In this document: in pieces, positions 6,955 through 8,523 of the stretch
Numbering within the stretch: the first letter of the stretch is position 1
Layout: each line of letters begins with the position of its first letter
Assembly (NCBI GenBank): GCA_026706165.1
Contig: JAPOZF010000411.1
Coordinates: 1 to 8,523 of the forward strand
DNA length: 8,523 bases
Origin: Gemmatimonadota bacterium
GTDB taxonomy: Bacteria; Latescibacterota; UBA2968; UBA8231
Direction: 5' to 3'
Position numbers and translations under genes: made by a program
The notes under the pieces: generated by a model
What the model saw: only the letters and a program-made list of their open reading frames with translations
Database searches by the model: none
What the model was told of the DNA's origin: nothing

Positions 6955-7379
6955 AACGGCTGTATAAAGTCACCGGAAACGCCGAATACTGCGCTCCCTG
7001 CGCTTGGTCAGCACTGTCCGGTATGTCATCCGACACCTGGGCTGATAAGCCGATGATGGATTTTGAGGAACATTCCGCCTTGGATGTCCTCAGGTTTAAG
7101 CATGGGGCCCCGTGGTATGTGGATGACCTTCCAGAACATCTAATCGGCATCTTCCTTGAGGCGTTCGAGGAACAGGGAAGGTGGGCCCTAACAGTGGAAT
7201 CGGACGGAGAACATCACGCCATTGCGGTTGCGTGTGATGGATCCAACCGAGAAATAGCAGATAACCGTTTCCGCGATCCATTGCCGCTGGAAACCGTCAT
7301 TGAACAGCACGAGGAATACCGTACGGCGGTGATAAAATCGGGGTTTCAGTTGGTTGAGGACGAACCCTTGAGCGGTTGA
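6951..7379 (+). CDS. Small protein coupled to the integrase; possible papain-like cysteine-peptidase fold
   Basis: This 142-residue cytosolic-looking protein starts in a 4-base overlap with the integrase stop, which implies translational coupling. I do not recognise a named family with certainty. The N-terminus EYCAPCAWSALSGMSSD resembles the C-G-P-x-x-x-x-A-L-[ST]-G stretch that carries the nucleophile Cys in small phage papain-like proteins, with Cys14 in that place. His88/His89 in GEHHAIAV and Asp104/Asn105 in IADNRF sit in the order and spacing expected for the His and Asp/Asn of such an active site. If correct, it is a peptidase or deamidase-like accessory protein of the element; an excisionase role is less likely because no helix-turn-helix is evident. 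The coding frame is supported by the overlap and by the terminator 26 bp after its stop. Confidence 0.6.
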   Translation: MKRLYKVTGNAEYCAPCAWSALSGMSSDTWADKPMMDFEEHSALDVLRFKHGAPWYVDDLPEHLIGIFLEAFEEQGRWALTVESDGEHHAIAVACDGSNREIADNRFRDPLPLETVIEQHEEYRTAVIKSGFQLVEDEPLSG

Positions 7380-7404
7380 TCTCCCTCACCAAAGGACCAC
7401 CTAC

Positions 7405-7445
7405 GAAGCCCCGCTCGTGCTCAGGCAAGCGGGGCTTCTTTGTAA
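7405..7445 (+). terminator. Strong Rho-independent terminator of the integrase operon
   Basis: A perfect 11-bp stem (GAAGCCCCGCT 7405-7415 with AGCGGGGCTTC 7428-7438) with a 12-nt loop is followed by TTTGT. It lies 26 nt after the stop codon of the small gene and should end the integrase transcript. Confidence 0.88.
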
Positions 7446-7949
7446 TAAAACTTAGTCGGGATTCCGATTTCCTAGGATTTCGATTGACCCGATCTCACCT
7501 GTTCAATAATCTTTTTCCCGGATCTGAGAGAGAAGGATTCCGCTTTCATTGGTCGCGATTCCGGCAGCCCGTCGGAATCGCGGTCAACTTTTCTTCTCCC
7601 GCAGAGGCCACCCTCAAGGAAGATTTCGACATCAGCCCGTGGGTGGTCCTCTTCTCTCTCAGGTGGAAAACCTCCCAACGATCATAGACTTACCGCTGGT
7701 TACCCTCCCGACCGGAGCCCAGAATCCCAGCAGGATTGAGAGAACGCGGACCCGGTCCCACCGGTTAAAGAAGCCGTATACAAGGGCGTGGTTGTTGGTG
7801 GAGCTGCGGCGAGAAGGCGACCACTGCAAGGCCACAAACGGGTCAGCGAGGGGTGAGGCCACCTCTACCGGGGTAACAACCGGGATTCATCCAGAAGAGC
7901 CGGGCGGAGTTGAAAGGCGGGCAACGGGATTTTTATGTACAGCTGAGGA
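7446..7949. other. Gene-poor stretch rich in inverted repeats
   Basis: No convincing gene is present; short open frames here lack ribosome binding sites and protein-like composition. Inverted repeats are frequent: CGCGATTCCG (7554-7563) with CGGAATCGCG (7573-7582); an 11-bp stem with one bulge, 7603-7613 with 7641-7652; CCGGT/ACCGG (7752-7756, 7760-7764); and a 7-bp stem with one G-U pair, 7849-7855 with 7860-7866. This could be the 5' part of a large structured RNA continuing into the next feature, or decayed phage DNA. Confidence 0.4.
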
Positions 7950-8210
7950 TCTACTGCAAACATGATATATGTGCAGTACCAAGGGGTCTGGTAGCTTCAG
8001 CGGTTGGCCGTGGCCAAGAACAGCCAGCAGCCCCGATGCCACAACGCAAACAGCGGTTGGTGTCGGTAGTCCTTCACATACAGCGCGGGGCTTCAGCCCC
8101 GTGGAACCTGAACGGGCTGGTCTGGTACTCGGCCAGCCCCGGGACTACAGGAGCACTGACCGGTCCGGGGTTGTAGTCATAGGCAGTGAGCAGATGGTAC
8201 AGTACTAAAG
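7950..8210 (+). ncRNA. Candidate structured RNA, possibly HEARO/omega-RNA-like
   Basis: About 260 nt carry dense pairing. A hairpin at 7952-7978 has TACTGC/GCAGTA outside and ACAT/ATGT inside. 7983-7986 pairs with 8031-8034 and 7988-7991 with 8024-8027, around 8004-8008/8013-8017. There is a 9-bp stem 8033-8041/8058-8066 with two adjacent G-U pairs, a tetraloop hairpin 8086-8091/8096-8101 (loop TTCA), and a 7-9 bp stem 8114-8120/8133-8139. GACTACA (8143-8149) pairs with TGTAGTC (8172-8178); CACTG (8154-8158) inside its loop can pair with CAGTG (8184-8188) beyond it, a pseudoknot. GTACC (7976-7980) can close the whole with GGTAC (8196-8200). The GGGGC-TTCA-GCCCC hairpin and nearby pseudoknot recall, from memory, HEARO (IscB-associated omega) RNAs, some of which lack the endonuclease ORF; none is seen here. 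Large prophage RNAs such as GOLLD or ROOL are alternatives. Strand is inferred from G-U pairs and neighbouring genes. Confidence 0.45.
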
Positions 8211-8222
8211 TTCCTGCTCTGC

Positions 8223-8272
8223 TATACGTGTAGTATATCAGGTTGTCAGACCGTAACCAGAACCTTTATTCT
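8223..8272 (+). promoter_or_regulatory. Possible promoter and operator before the tail-like gene
   Basis: TATAC (8223-8227) and GTATA (8233-8237) form an inverted repeat suitable for a small repressor. Just after it, TTGTCA (8243-8248) and TATTCT (8267-8272), 18 bp apart, are an acceptable sigma-70 -35/-10 pair upstream of the gene starting at 8344. The matches are imperfect and were found by eye. Confidence 0.25.
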
Positions 8273-8343
8273 ACATATAGAAATCGCTGCCTCCTCCCCG
8301 CTCAACCTCCTGTTATTATTCACCTCTCCTGCAAGGAGCGGAC

Positions 8344-8523
8344 ATGCTGACCCAGAAGGGCGTCTATGACGCCATTGTGGAGAAGACGGAAGCTCACGCC
8401 ACGGCGATCTCCATACCGCTGGCCAAGGGCGGAATCCCGTTCGACATACCGGAGACCGCGTGGATGCGGATGATCTATCATCCGGCCACAGACACCGCAC
8501 GGAATGTCTCGACCGGCGCCCGG
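8344..8523 (+). CDS. Probable phage tail-terminator-like protein, 3' end beyond the window
   Basis: Sixty codons run without a stop to the window end from ATG 8344, which has AAGGAG (8333-8338) 5 nt upstream. The protein begins MLTQKGVYDAIVEKTEAHA and continues IPLAKGGIPFDIP, AWMRMIYHPA and NVSTGAR. A short helix, then a Pro-Phe-x-x-Pro stretch, then an aromatic-Arg strand ending in Pro-Ala and a Gly-x-Arg turn is the pattern of small siphophage tail-terminator or minor tail proteins of the DUF4128 type. These cap the tail tube and join it to the head. Identification is by resemblance over a short N-terminus, so it is tentative. It suggests that the element contains phage late genes on the same strand as the integrase. 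Confidence 0.55.
   Translation, partial: MLTQKGVYDAIVEKTEAHATAISIPLAKGGIPFDIPETAWMRMIYHPATDTARNVSTGAR

Noticed and set aside
7549..7965. ORF of 138 codons in the gap after the integrase operon
   Set aside because: No Shine-Dalgarno, Arg/Gly/Thr-rich composition without domain, and it runs across several perfect inverted repeats, so it looks like a chance frame in non-coding DNA.
7740..8210. Group II intron
   Set aside because: Considered because of an AGCCGTAT-like stretch near 7771, but no domain V hairpin, no 5' GTGYG boundary and no reverse transcriptase are present.
1..8523. CRISPR array or insertion sequence
   Set aside because: No regularly spaced repeats longer than about 10 bp and no transposase ORF or paired terminal inverted repeats were seen.

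Overview
The window is GC-rich bacterial DNA with strong Shine-Dalgarno sites, two apparent TTG starts and a tRNA remnant that encodes its own CCA end. That fits a high-GC, probably Gram-negative bacterium; I cannot name the taxon from sequence alone. The window divides at about 5605 into a chromosomal left part and an integrated element on the right.

Left part (1-5560): a catabolism-like cluster. In order it holds the 3' end of an enolase-superfamily (mandelate racemase/muconate lactonizing type) gene, a dihydrodipicolinate synthase/N-acetylneuraminate lyase-family gene, and a large gene for an uncharacterised protein resembling (alpha/alpha)-barrel carbohydrate-active proteins. A convergent Gfo/Idh/MocA oxidoreductase gene follows. 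A dehydratase, aldolase and dehydrogenase together suggest sugar or sugar-acid metabolism. However, the aldolase-like protein has Arg where the Schiff-base Lys should be, and the enolase-like protein lacks a recognisable Lys-x-Lys motif. The large gene can only be read through by assuming three single-base indels, so it is a recent pseudogene or carries sequence errors. Its neighbours are intact.

Boundary (5518-5800): the last 45 nt of a tRNA-Arg(ACG) lie on the minus strand, broken exactly at the anticodon loop and followed by a terminator hairpin. This is a classic attachment site. An AT-rich stretch, a tandem TTGTTGACAC repeat and a tyrosine integrase gene with all its catalytic residues follow at once. 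The geometry predicts that the element lies to the right and that an intact tRNA-Arg sits beyond the window.

Right part (5800-8523): the integrase is translationally coupled to a small protein with a possible papain-like Cys/His/Asp arrangement, and a strong terminator ends that unit. About 900 bp follow without a convincing gene but with many long hairpins and a possible pseudoknot, strongest at about 7950-8210. I propose a structured non-coding RNA there, possibly of the HEARO/omega-RNA kind. The window ends in the first 60 codons of a gene resembling phage tail-terminator proteins, so the element is probably a prophage or prophage-derived island.
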